Positions 1 to 7,121 of a stretch of 64,000 nucleotides of DNA are shown here, piece by piece. The translations under genes and the position numbers were made by a program. The stretch's first letter is position 1; each line of letters begins with the position of its first letter. The notes beneath the pieces are model-generated. The model was given only the letters and a program-made list of their open reading frames with translations, made no database searches and was not told where the DNA came from. The DNA comes from Pseudooceanicola marinus (GTDB lineage: Bacteria > Pseudomonadota > Alphaproteobacteria > Rhodobacterales > Rhodobacteraceae), in contig NZ_JAIVMC010000010.1 of the NCBI RefSeq assembly GCF_020177265.1, forward strand, positions 1-64,000, written 5' to 3'.

Positions 1-53
1 TAGGGCTCAAGACGCGCCATCTGCGCGTCGGTCAGCCAGAAAAGATCAGACAT
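1..53 (-). CDS. IS5-family transposase, N-terminal 17 residues only
   Basis: Reading leftwards from an ATG at 53, the frame gives MSDLFWLTDAQMARLEP and then runs off the window. This opening, with a tryptophan-leucine-threonine then an aromatic/leucine pattern, is the familiar start of IS5-family DDE transposases of alphaproteobacteria. The catalytic domain is not visible, so activity cannot be judged. Confidence 0.6.
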   Translation of the reverse strand, partial: MSDLFWLTDAQMARLEP

Positions 54-116
54 GTCACCGCTCGTTTTTCGAGCCGTGAATCACGCCAACCTGCGGAAAA
101 CAATGGGTCCTGACCC
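1..116 (-). mobile_element. Right-hand edge of an IS5-family-like insertion sequence (partial)
   Basis: The first 53 bases encode, on the minus strand, the start of an IS5-type transposase. About 50 bases upstream of its start codon is the motif GGGTCAGGACCC (minus strand, 105-116), followed by CTAG at 116-119. This arrangement resembles the terminal inverted repeat and CTAG-type target of the IS427 group of the IS5 family. The exact end is inferred because the opposite terminus is outside the window. The element belongs to the accessory region that ends at tRNA-Cys. Confidence 0.5.
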
Positions 117-711
117 TAGTGTCCCGGAGCACTGCACGCAGCTTTTCTCAACAGGCGCACAAGCCGCAGATCGAAGCCACTCACCCACGTACCGAAATCA
201 TGGGCGGGAAACGGACCTTCTCTGCGTGTGCGAACACACCCTTACCAGGACGTAGAAGCGGACATTCCGCCAGGATCACGCCGTCGGACCCGGCGTGACC
301 TACATAGCGGGGGGGGAAGCGGTCGTTCGCTGCGTCATGCATGAACGGCGGCAACGCGCAGGTAGCGGACTTTGCTCAGCTTGTCTCGGAACCGGAAAGC
401 TGCCGTTCAGGCGGGGTGCAGCGATCGGCCCCTCCGAGCCCACTTTATCTGATGCTGTAATACGCTTGAACGCCCGAATCTCAAGAGGTGACAAAATCAA
501 ACTGAGTATCGTCAAGGGTTTGTGTCACAAGGTTTTCCATCGATTTTAGCAAGCCAGAAGTCTGTGACAAAAACGACTATTTTTGTCACGTAGGTTGTAT
601 CAGAGGCTTTTTGTCCAAGCTGATGCGCCTAGAAGGACAAGTGCTTGATTTTTGTTTGAAGCGATGCTGCACAAGACCTAGGCTTTTGAAATGTAGTAGA
701 AGTGGGCAAGC
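117..711. other. Intergenic stretch with no convincing gene
   Basis: About 600 bases between the insertion sequence and the first intact gene. Open frames here are short and lack recognisable protein features. The left half (about 295-460) resembles the GC-rich mosaic of short fragments seen elsewhere in this accessory region. The right half is AT-richer and holds a cluster of GTGACAAAA-type boxes, annotated separately. Confidence 0.5.
488..589. promoter_or_regulatory. Cluster of GTGACAAA boxes, including a perfect 10-bp inverted repeat
   Basis: GTGACAAAA lies at 488-496 and the palindrome TTGTGTCACAA at 520-530. A perfect inverted repeat has arms GTGACAAAAA at 564-573 and TTTTTGTCAC at 580-589 around a 6-base spacer. 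Three related sites in 100 bp, 120 bp upstream of the next gene, look like operators for one DNA-binding protein or small iterons. The low GC of the stem argues against a terminator. The binding protein is unknown. Confidence 0.5.
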
Positions 712-1203
712 ATGATTGATAACAAAGACATTTGGGACAAAGCAGAAATTTGCGGGAAGGTTATCGGCGCAATTCTCATCCCGATTGTGGTGGGAGCTTC
801 TGTATTCCACTGGAACACTGAACGCACTAGACGCAACACAACTGCTGCCATGTTGGAGATCGCGGTTGGAATAATCGAAAAACCTCGGAGAAATGACTAT
901 GTTGGTCCGGAGCCTCTCCGGCAATGGGCAGTAGACGTGCTTATGTCGCCCACCTCCCCACCCCCGATAACTCCCGAAGTTGCCGATCGACTTTTGCGTG
1001 ATGAGATTGGATTCGAAAGCGAGTTATTGTACCAGGCAGCCGCCGAGATTGCAGCAGCTATGCAAGCCGACTTTATGATGGAATGGCTTCGTCAACACGA
1101 TCCAGAAGAGTATGAGAGGATGCGCGCCGAGCTTGCAAAACCTCTAGATCTTCTAAGCGCCGAAGATCCGCTTGAATCGATAACAGCTCCCGAAAATCAA
1201 TAG
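712..1203 (+). CDS. Hypothetical membrane-anchored protein, 163 aa
   Basis: I do not recognise the family. After a short polar start there is one hydrophobic segment at about residues 15-32, giving a single N-terminal membrane anchor. A 130-residue hydrophilic, helix-rich, acidic domain follows and is probably cytoplasmic or periplasmic. Base composition is clearly AT-richer than the housekeeping genes further right, consistent with transfer on the integrated element. The upstream GTGACAAA box cluster may control it. It could be a small accessory or defence-associated protein, but nothing in the sequence proves this. Confidence 0.6.
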   Translation: MIDNKDIWDKAEICGKVIGAILIPIVVGASVFHWNTERTRRNTTAAMLEIAVGIIEKPRRNDYVGPEPLRQWAVDVLMSPTSPPPITPEVADRLLRDEIGFESELLYQAAAEIAAAMQADFMMEWLRQHDPEEYERMRAELAKPLDLLSAEDPLESITAPENQ

Positions 1204-1360
1204 CACCGTTTCGCCAAAATCCGTACGTTTTGCCTTACTGTCCGAAAGCCGCCATTGGACCAGTCGCAGCGAAAGTTCACTTCGTCCGCTTCGCCGCACA
1301 GGCAACTCGAGGCCAAGGGCAGCTCAGGGCTGCGACCGGTCATCCGCTGCGCTTGACGCG

Positions 1361-1378
1361 AAGGTCGGCTTTGAGCCG
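1361..1378 (+). repeat. Dispersed short repeat, copy 1 (AAGGTCGGCTTTGAGCCG)
   Basis: This 18-base motif recurs with two changes at 2330 and 2982, always between genes of the accessory element. The surrounding gap (1204-1429) contains no gene. It is made of related fragments such as CGCAGCGAA that also appear near 2216, so the gaps look like remnants of one small repeat family. Confidence 0.5.
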
Positions 1379-1429
1379 GATCGCCAGCAGAGTCTTTCTG
1401 CACTTGCGAGATGATGCGCGACAGTTCCC

Positions 1430-1672
1430 CTAATCAAGAAGCCACGGTTTGAAGTGCTCCTGAACCTTCTTCATCTGTTCCGCGCTGAATTGCGCATTAC
1501 CGGTTTTCGACATCAGATAGTTCTCGAATTCATCGGCCACCTCTTGCCAGCCGATACTTGCCTTCCGCAGCTCGGTCAGAAGACCGAACGCGCGTTGTTC
1601 ATCCAACGGATGAGCCGCGAAGCCTGCCAGTTCGTGACCAAAGCACCCTGAAATCTTTTCTTTCCAATCCAT
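1430..1672 (-). CDS. Small hypothetical protein, 80 aa
   Basis: A compact, mostly helical, soluble protein with alternating charged and hydrophobic residues and no membrane segment or signal peptide. The start is MDWKEKIS and the C-terminus ends in a tryptophan-leucine pair. I do not recognise the family. Composition and length fit a genuine small gene of the accessory element, and the opposite-strand frames here look like shadows. It lies between the relaxase remnant and the hypothetical membrane protein. A DNA-associated or antitoxin-like role is possible but unsupported. Confidence 0.5.
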   Translation of the reverse strand: MDWKEKISGCFGHELAGFAAHPLDEQRAFGLLTELRKASIGWQEVADEFENYLMSKTGNAQFSAEQMKKVQEHFKPWLLD

Positions 1673-1757
1673 TCTTGGCCCACTCTCATAACCGCTCAGC
1701 GCCCTGCGAAACGTTATTACTCTGCGCTGATATGATCAACACCCAGACCGTCAAACT

Positions 1758-2174
1758 TCACCTATCATCTCTTTCCCATGGGTCTTTCTGGTCCTCCGGA
1801 AGATCCCATTCCCGGCGGGGGCGTTCGTCTCGCCTTTGGTTGTACCGGGTCTCAATCTCCCGCAGCTCGCGCTCGTGGCGCTTTTGTGCTCGTTCCACCC
1901 TATCCGGGGGGACATGTCGGTCGGGTTTCTTCCGAATCCCCCGCTCGGCATAGGAGCGCCGGTCTACGCGGCCGTCGGTCGAGCCGCCAAAGGCAAAGAG
2001 GAAGAAATTCGCGATCTTTTCCCGGCGGGCGCGGGCCGTGGTAACGAAGCCCCGCTTGTCCACGCCTTGGATGCGCTTGGCAGCAAGCCCGTCCTCGCAA
2101 AGCCGCCGCATGGTCATCAGCATATGCACATGCGGGTTCTTACCGTCTTCCCCAAGGTGAAGCGAAAAATCCAC
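1758..2174 (-). pseudogene. Remnant of a MobA/MobL-type relaxase
   Basis: The frame opens with GEDGKNPHVHMLMTMR, which matches the histidine-rich HUH metal-binding motif of MobA/MobL (MOBQ) relaxases. It also has RVDRRSYAERGI, matching the conserved segment usually seen shortly after. The N-terminal domain that carries the catalytic tyrosine is missing, and the long C-terminal region is absent. The stretch between the two motifs looks abnormal, suggesting internal decay. The apparent GTG start at 2174 is therefore an artefact of truncation. It shows that the element was once mobilisable, or recombined with a mobilisable plasmid. Confidence 0.65.
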
Positions 2175-2329
2175 CGTTTGTGAACGGCCTTATCAATGCC
2201 GACATTGACACAATCGCAGCGAAACGGCGTTTCAGTCCGCGCTACAAAACTTGCGACCCCGTTGGTTTTTGCGAGAGCGGCGAACGGCAGCTTTGGCGAG
2301 CTGCGCTGCGGCATTCTTAACTATGGCTG

Positions 2330-2347
2330 AAGGTCGGCTCTGGGCCG
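2330..2347 (+). repeat. Dispersed short repeat, copy 2 (AAGGTCGGCTCTGGGCCG)
   Basis: Identical to the copy at 2982 and 16/18 identical to the copy at 1361. It sits just downstream of the stop of the next minus-strand gene, in the gap of about 170 bases that otherwise holds no gene. Confidence 0.5.
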
Positions 2348-2349
2348 TA

Positions 2350-2847
2350 TCACGCAGATATGGGTTTGGGAGGTGACAGTCGAAGAGCCAGTTGCTCAAT
2401 TTGCAAGGTCGTTTCATCGGCACGCTGAATGTACTCATCGAGCGCCGCCATGCTCGACGCCCCCATTTCCGACATGTTCAGTTCAAGCCCTCTGAGCAAC
2501 GCGCGTCCTTCAGTCTCCACGTGTGCGATATGCAGCGTATCCTTCCTGCGAAAGTCTTGATTTCCCAGAATGGGGTAATGGCGATTGTGATGAACGCTCC
2601 ACTGGCGGCGCATCTCTTGGCAGGCTGATTGCAGCGTCACAAAGCTACGTTCTGCACGCATACGTTTCTCTTGAGCCTTCATCTTCAACGTGGCCACCTC
2701 CGACTTTAGCGTACTGGCCTGGGCTTTTCTTGAGACACGAAGGGCGAGGGCCGCATAGATGAGCGCGGCTGATGCGATTAAGAGCGAGGTTACGTCAAAG
2801 AAGTAAGTCCGGAACAACTCCGAAATTGATCCTACTACCCCATCCAT
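2350..2847 (-). CDS. Hypothetical membrane-anchored coiled-coil protein, about 165 aa
   Basis: I do not recognise the family. One hydrophobic segment near residues 17-37 is followed by a basic stretch and a long charged helix rich in K, E, R and A (about 40-75), probably a coiled coil. The remainder is soluble and helical. I chose the ATG at 2847 because a GAGGGGGG-type ribosome-binding site lies about ten bases upstream; an upstream in-frame ATG at 2916 would add 23 unlikely residues. The architecture of one anchor plus one coiled coil resembles small accessory or phage-defence membrane proteins, which is only a guess. Confidence 0.55.
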   Translation of the reverse strand: MDGVVGSISELFRTYFFDVTSLLIASAALIYAALALRVSRKAQASTLKSEVATLKMKAQEKRMRAERSFVTLQSACQEMRRQWSVHHNRHYPILGNQDFRRKDTLHIAHVETEGRALLRGLELNMSEMGASSMAALDEYIQRADETTLQIEQLALRLSPPKPISA

Positions 2848-2981
2848 GGCATCTGCCCCCCTCAGTGTTACCGTATATTGCGCTTTCTTGCGGCTTGTGC
2901 AAGGCAGGGTTGGCACCAGATCCGAGGACCTTCACATGTCCGCTATGTCGGGCCGCAACGCGGCATCCGCGTAAGAACGGG

Positions 2982-2999
2982 AAGGTCGGCTCTGGGCCG
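2982..2999 (+). repeat. Dispersed short repeat, copy 3 (AAGGTCGGCTCTGGGCCG)
   Basis: Exact copy of the motif at 2330. It lies in the roughly 270-base gap (2848-3116) between the membrane protein and the HNH endonuclease; I see no gene in that gap. Confidence 0.5.
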
Positions 3000-3116
3000 G
3001 TATCGAGCTACACAGGAAACGCGGCCGGTGGGTGACACGTCCGCTATCTGCTCCTTGCCGTTTTCGTCGCCTGCCGTGATGAGCCTCGTGCCCTGTGAGG
3101 AACGTAGCCGTAGTGA

Positions 3117-3749
3117 TCAGTCTTTACCGGCGCGCCTTCGGCTCAGAAAACGAGCCAGATCTTCGACGGGCATCAAACCGTTCTTATGAATTATACGATG
3201 GCAGTTGGCGCATAGAGCCGCCAAATCAGATATATGCGTGCAAGATGCCTCGTCTAGACTGGACACTGGAATCTTGTGATGCGCCTCGATGTAGCCAGCG
3301 CCAAGATCACCATAAACGTCGGAGAAACGCATTCCACATGCTTCGCAGCAAGGGTCGTTTAGCGTGGCCTTAAAAGCGTCAATGAGTTTCTTGGAGCGCT
3401 CTCGCCTTAAGTGGATTCTTAAGGCAGCCTTGCCCTCCGGCGCCGAGATGAATGCGTCGCTTCCATCTTGAATGTTGTCGGGATTCGAAGGTGAGAGCTG
3501 GTCCAAACGCAGTTTCCAAACGCCTCTGCGTGCATTAACTCCAAATTTGCTTTCGAAAAGGTTTTCGCCTCCCTTATAGCTTTTGGCCTCAGCGCATCTT
3601 TCCTGAATTCGAGCCCGAATGCTTGCTCCCGGATCGCGTGGGAGAGGTGGAGGGGCTATCAATGCCACTCTTTCTACTATCTTATCGAGGTGGGCCTCGC
3701 CTCCGAGACTCGAGAGAGCATCCACGATATGTTCTACAGATATCGGCAC
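3117..3749 (-). CDS. HNH endonuclease with N-terminal winged-helix-like domain, 210 aa
   Basis: The C-terminal half is a classic HNH nuclease. A zinc-binding CxxC pair (about C135/C138) is followed by the catalytic EAHHKIPVS segment (H157-H158), then LCANCHRIIH with the second cysteine pair (C180/C183) and final histidine (H188). It would cut DNA with a single divalent metal. Residues 1-80 look like a small helical, winged-helix-type DNA-binding domain, similar in layout to McrA- or Mrr-like restriction proteins. Its place on an integrated element suggests restriction of incoming DNA or element maintenance. No methylase partner is visible, so a modification-dependent enzyme is more likely than a classic restriction-modification system. 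Confidence 0.8.
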   Translation of the reverse strand: MPISVEHIVDALSSLGGEAHLDKIVERVALIAPPPLPRDPGASIRARIQERCAEAKSYKGGENLFESKFGVNARRGVWKLRLDQLSPSNPDNIQDGSDAFISAPEGKAALRIHLRRERSKKLIDAFKATLNDPCCEACGMRFSDVYGDLGAGYIEAHHKIPVSSLDEASCTHISDLAALCANCHRIIHKNGLMPVEDLARFLSRRRAGKD

Positions 3750-4172
3750 TTAAACCTCTTGGAGATCGAACTTTCTTCAGAAATGATCCAGGGCGTAGCC
3801 CCATGCCTTTTTGACTGGTTGCGCTTGGGCAGTCTAGCGTGGGGAGACGAGATTGGGTTTGGGGATGGACCGAAACATCCAGAAACGTTCATTTTGCGTC
3901 TGGTAAACGCTCAGCTGCCGATGTCTGCCACCGACGCCCTTCCAACCTTGGCCTTCGAGATCATGCTGAAGATGCCACCGATGGCCGGATTGGGGAAGCT
4001 GCGCTGCAGCGGCGATCAACCCGGTGAATGGCCGGATTGGGCCGGTAGCGACTTCCAGAGCTGCCACCGGTCACCGCTTCGCGATACCTGCTTCCTGCGC
4101 AAAGCGCGCGTCCGGTCACCTAGTTGAGCTAAGCTTTGATAGGCGGTGCTCGAGTGCCCTGGATTGAGCATT
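3750..4172. other. Intergenic region, no supported gene
   Basis: Both strands have open frames here, but none has recognisable domains, a good ribosome-binding site or codon use like its neighbours. The right part (about 3985-4110) again looks like the GC-rich mosaic seen in the other gaps of this element, with short direct echoes of CGGATTGG and CCGGTCACC. Confidence 0.4.
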
Positions 4173-5792
4173 CTAAGGTTGTTGCGTTCCGAACGTCTCG
4201 TCCTTTTGGTATAGCTTCTGGATGGCATCGCGTAGCTGGCTCAAGGTATAGCCGCTCTTCATGTACACCTCTTGGGTCACCCCTTCTTGTGCATGGCCTA
4301 GGATGCTTTTGATGATCGGCTCCGGCACATCTGCCTGATTAAGGTTCGTCGCGACTGTGTGGCGAAAGCTATGAAAGACAAGCCCAGGTTCCTTGATGCC
4401 GAGCTTGGGTAGAAAAGTCTCGTTGCTCCAACGTCCAAGGTTTCTCCCGTAGCCGCCGTTCTTGCTGTAGCTGAAGTCTGAGAACAGTCGCTTGCCAGAT
4501 TGGCGCTCCGCAACAAAATCAAGAAATCCTAGCCGTATCAGGTCCGGGTGAAGAGGGACTTTCCGGTTGGCTGCGTCAGTCTTCAGCCTCTTGCTGTCAT
4601 CACCTTCATCTGTGATCAGCAGATACGGAATCTCGCCCTCTCGCTGTACATCTGAGACTTGAAGTTGGCAGATCTCATTCAGACGAGCGCCCGTGTATAG
4701 CCCAAGGAGTATGCCCCATTTGTGACTGGGTTTGCGGACCAGCTTAGAGCGATCCTCTGTAAGCGCGGCGAAGATCGAGCGGACTTGCGCTTCGGAGAAC
4801 GCTTTGCGCTCTGTCTCAGGGTGTTTGGCTTTGGCGACCTTCATGCCTTGAAACAGCTTCTCTGTGCAGTGGCCGTGGCGGACGGCCCAGTCAAAGAAGG
4901 CCTGATAGATCTGGATATGGCTGTTGATTGTCTTGGGTGAAATCCGCTTGAAGTTAGGAGCCTTGATCACCTCGCGGAGAGGAAGGTTCTTGAGTTCCGG
5001 TTTGGTGTTCCGGCTCGCAGGCAGAGCTTGCAGCACCTTCTTGACTTCGGCTGCATCTTGCTTGGTGATGCTCCCCAAGGGCTTCTCACTGCCGAAATAT
5101 TCCACGAGAATATCCAAGTAGGCCCGGTTCTGGGAAACCGTCTTGGGAGCCCACTGCCTGCTGTGCTCGGCAAGGTAATCCGCTAGGGTGCCGGTGAGCG
5201 TCTGTGAGGGCTCCTCAGGGGCCTTCGGCATCTGAGGGGGCTGAGTGCCAGCCTGCCCAAAGGAGTAACTCTCTCGGCGCTCTACTGCCTTCAGAAGCTC
5301 TCTCAGCATCCCAAGGCGACCTTTTCTCACTTCGTCAAGAAGAGGACGTTCGTTTTCTGCCCAGTCGCCGTCGCTCAGACCGGCAAAAGCCTTGAAACGG
5401 GTCAAGGTCGGGCCGTCGAGATAGTCGTCGGACATGTCAGGACAACCGGTCTCGGGGTCCAGTACTTCGATCTCATCTTTGTAAGCCTGCAAGTGCCGCG
5501 CACTCAGCCCTGTGTCGTTCAGACGCTCCTTGTACTCGGTAAGGGAGGCCGTGAAGTGCTCCCTGACCAACTGTCGGATCTTGTCTTTTCGAAGTCTCGC
5601 CATTCTCGGATCGCTTGCCAGCACCCGGCCATGAGACGCGAGATACCTTGCCAAATCGCTAGCGTGCTTCGGACAGCGGGTGCCGAGGGACAGCCGTAGC
5701 GTGGCGCGCGGTGCATTCTGAGGTTGGGGGAGGGGCCACCGGAAGTAGAAGATCCCATGTCGGGACGGGGCCAGATATGACGACAACTTCAT
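4173..5792 (-). CDS. Tyrosine-type site-specific integrase, about 539 aa
   Basis: Phage-integrase-family recombinase that catalyses insertion and excision of the element by strand exchange at att sites. Counting from the upstream GTG at 5819, the catalytic set is complete: Arg about 378 in TGARLNEICQL, HxxR about 482-485 in HSFRHTVA, the following GHA box, and the Tyr nucleophile about 517 in EVYMKSGY. The N-terminus (YLAPSRHGIFYFRW) matches the arm-binding DUF6538-type start of long alphaproteobacterial integrases, so I prefer the ATG at 5792 over the GTG at 5819. It lies 68 bp from the 3' end of tRNA-Cys and reads away from it, the normal layout for a tRNA-targeting island. It appears intact. 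Confidence 0.92.
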   Translation of the reverse strand: MKLSSYLAPSRHGIFYFRWPLPQPQNAPRATLRLSLGTRCPKHASDLARYLASHGRVLASDPRMARLRKDKIRQLVREHFTASLTEYKERLNDTGLSARHLQAYKDEIEVLDPETGCPDMSDDYLDGPTLTRFKAFAGLSDGDWAENERPLLDEVRKGRLGMLRELLKAVERRESYSFGQAGTQPPQMPKAPEEPSQTLTGTLADYLAEHSRQWAPKTVSQNRAYLDILVEYFGSEKPLGSITKQDAAEVKKVLQALPASRNTKPELKNLPLREVIKAPNFKRISPKTINSHIQIYQAFFDWAVRHGHCTEKLFQGMKVAKAKHPETERKAFSEAQVRSIFAALTEDRSKLVRKPSHKWGILLGLYTGARLNEICQLQVSDVQREGEIPYLLITDEGDDSKRLKTDAANRKVPLHPDLIRLGFLDFVAERQSGKRLFSDFSYSKNGGYGRNLGRWSNETFLPKLGIKEPGLVFHSFRHTVATNLNQADVPEPIIKSILGHAQEGVTQEVYMKSGYTLSQLRDAIQKLYQKDETFGTQQP

Positions 5793-5860
5793 GGCTCTTG
5801 TGTTCCACCGTTGTGTCACACTCGAAAAGCCTGAAGCTAAGTCATTGATCTAGAAGAAAA

Positions 5861-5890
5861 TGGAGGCGAGTACCGGAATCGAACCGGTGT
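5861..5890. other. Probable attachment site (att) within the tRNA-Cys 3' end
   Basis: Elements with tRNA-adjacent integrases normally recombine in the T arm and acceptor end, leaving the tRNA intact and a direct repeat at the far end. No second copy of this segment is present in the window, so the other att must lie left of position 1. The limits given are a guess covering the T arm to CCA. Confidence 0.45.
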
Positions 5891-5934
5891 ACACGGATTT
5901 GCAATCCGCTGCGTCACCACTCCGCCAACTCGCC
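5861..5934 (-). tRNA. tRNA-Cys (GCA anticodon)
   Basis: On the minus strand the gene starts GGCGAGTTGGCGGAGTGG and ends with an acceptor strand complementary to the start plus an encoded CCA (5861-5863). The anticodon loop reads GCA within CGGATTGCAAATCCG, and the T arm contains GGTTCGATTCC. Length is 74 bases including CCA, normal for cysteine tRNA. An integrase gene lies immediately downstream, so the 3' end of this tRNA is the likely integration target. Confidence 0.96.
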
Positions 5935-6353
5935 ATCCGTGGTGTGTTTCAGGCGTTTAGACGACTCGGTCGCCCTGCGCAAGTGGTTCTGCCACTCAGT
6001 TTGCGCCACATTCCTGGTCCGTTCTTGTTCCAGTCTCGGCGTCGCTTTGCCTGAGCGTCTTGCCCCGACGCCCGCTGGCGAACGGACGCGCCGGCGGGCG
6101 TACCATGCAAAGGGCCGCCACCTCTCGGCCTCTTGGTTGATCCTTCCGGTGGCAGACGCTGGATCGGTTTCTCCCTGTGGGCTCTGTCGGACAGGAAGGT
6201 CGCGCCGCTCGGGACTGACTTCGCCGTTGCGACGCCGGTCTGCAGTGCCGGAGCGAAAGCCTGGGCGCTGTTCCGGGCGCGTTGCGGAAGGATATGCCAG
6301 GGCCCTTCCCCCGTTGACCTATCGACCTCTTTGTCCGGCGAGCCAGATGTGAC
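5935..6353. other. Intergenic region upstream of tRNA-Cys, no supported gene
   Basis: About 420 bases between the tRNA and the GntR gene stop. Plus-strand open frames here lack domain features. The region should contain the tRNA promoter, reading leftwards. I see no clear repeat or RNA gene. Confidence 0.4.
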
Positions 6354-7010
6354 TTAGCAGGAGTTGAGGTAGACTTGCGCGAAGCGCATCAGCTCTTCCA
6401 TCGCCTCCGCGCCATGTTCCGGTTCACCGGTTTCGGCCGCGGCGATGATCCTCGCGTGCGTCCGCAGGGTGTGGTCGCGGTTTTCGGGGATGGCGTGGGT
6501 GATCATGCGCTGCCGGATGATCTGATCATCCAGCAGCTCGATGATCTGGGCCAGCCGATCATTTCGGGCGCCGTCGCGCAGCGCGGCGCGAAACTCGGCG
6601 TGGGCCTGGACGAAGGCGCGCGTGTCCCCTGCACGATGAGCGGCCTGTTCGGCGATGTAGGCGGGGCGAAGGCGCTCCAGAATTGTCGCGCCGCTCCGCT
6701 TGAGCGCCAGGCGCACCATCAGGGGGTCGAGCACCTCGCGGACCTCGCTGATCTGGGAGCGCTCTTCGGGCGAGAGGGGCGGCAGGTGGTATCCTCGTCC
6801 GCGCTTGACCAGAACACCCTCGCGGCAAAGCTGGAACAGGGCCTCCCGGACGGGGGTTCTGGACACCTGAAGGGTTTCCGACAGTTCCTGTTCAACCACG
6901 CCGGTATCAGGAAAGAGCCCGTTGCTGATCCGCTGCCGGAGCGCAGTGTAGACCTGGTCGCGCAGCGGGGAGGTCTGAAGTGGGCCGAACCCGTCGAATT
7001 TCCCCGCCAT
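6354..7010 (-). CDS. GntR-family transcriptional regulator, FCD subfamily, 218 aa
   Basis: Residues about 15-78 form a winged helix-turn-helix with the typical SRTPVREALFQL recognition segment. Residues about 88-210 form an all-helical FCD effector domain with the usual histidines (in QAHAEF and RTHARI) that bind metal and a carboxylate ligand. FCD regulators generally repress neighbouring catabolic or transport genes until a small organic acid binds. It is the last gene of the minus-strand peptide-transport/UbiD cluster, about 110 bases beyond UbiD. It probably controls that cluster and the divergent peptidase gene. The leader contains two inverted repeats, annotated separately. Confidence 0.88.
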   Translation of the reverse strand: MAGKFDGFGPLQTSPLRDQVYTALRQRISNGLFPDTGVVEQELSETLQVSRTPVREALFQLCREGVLVKRGRGYHLPPLSPEERSQISEVREVLDPLMVRLALKRSGATILERLRPAYIAEQAAHRAGDTRAFVQAHAEFRAALRDGARNDRLAQIIELLDDQIIRQRMITHAIPENRDHTLRTHARIIAAAETGEPEHGAEAMEELMRFAQVYLNSC

Positions 7011-7037
7011 CCCTGTCAGTCTCCCTTGGCCCGTCTT

Positions 7038-7061
7038 GGCTGGCCCATGTGTTGGCCAGCC
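7038..7061. promoter_or_regulatory. Inverted repeat in the GntR leader
   Basis: Perfect 8-bp arms GGCTGGCC and GGCCAGCC are separated by 8 bases, 28-51 bases upstream of the GntR start. It could be an autoregulatory operator or an RNA hairpin in the leader. No U-tract follows on either strand, so a terminator is less likely. Confidence 0.4.
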
Positions 7062-7104
7062 CTTGTTGGGCAGTCACTCTAGGCAGGGGCAGCGCCAAAC
7101 GCCA

Positions 7105-7121
7105 TGACCTACCGTAGGTCA
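7105..7121. promoter_or_regulatory. 17-bp near-perfect palindrome overlapping the UbiD stop codon
   Basis: TGACCTACCGTAGGTCA has perfect 8-bp arms around one central base. It covers the UbiD stop codon and lies about 95 bases upstream of the GntR start. GntR-family operators are short symmetric sites of this size, so it is a candidate GntR autoregulation site. Confidence 0.45.

Noticed and set aside
3690-4127. 145-codon plus-strand open frame beside the integrase
   Set aside because: Overlaps the HNH gene start region, no ribosome-binding site, no recognisable domain, composition like the mosaic intergenic sequence.
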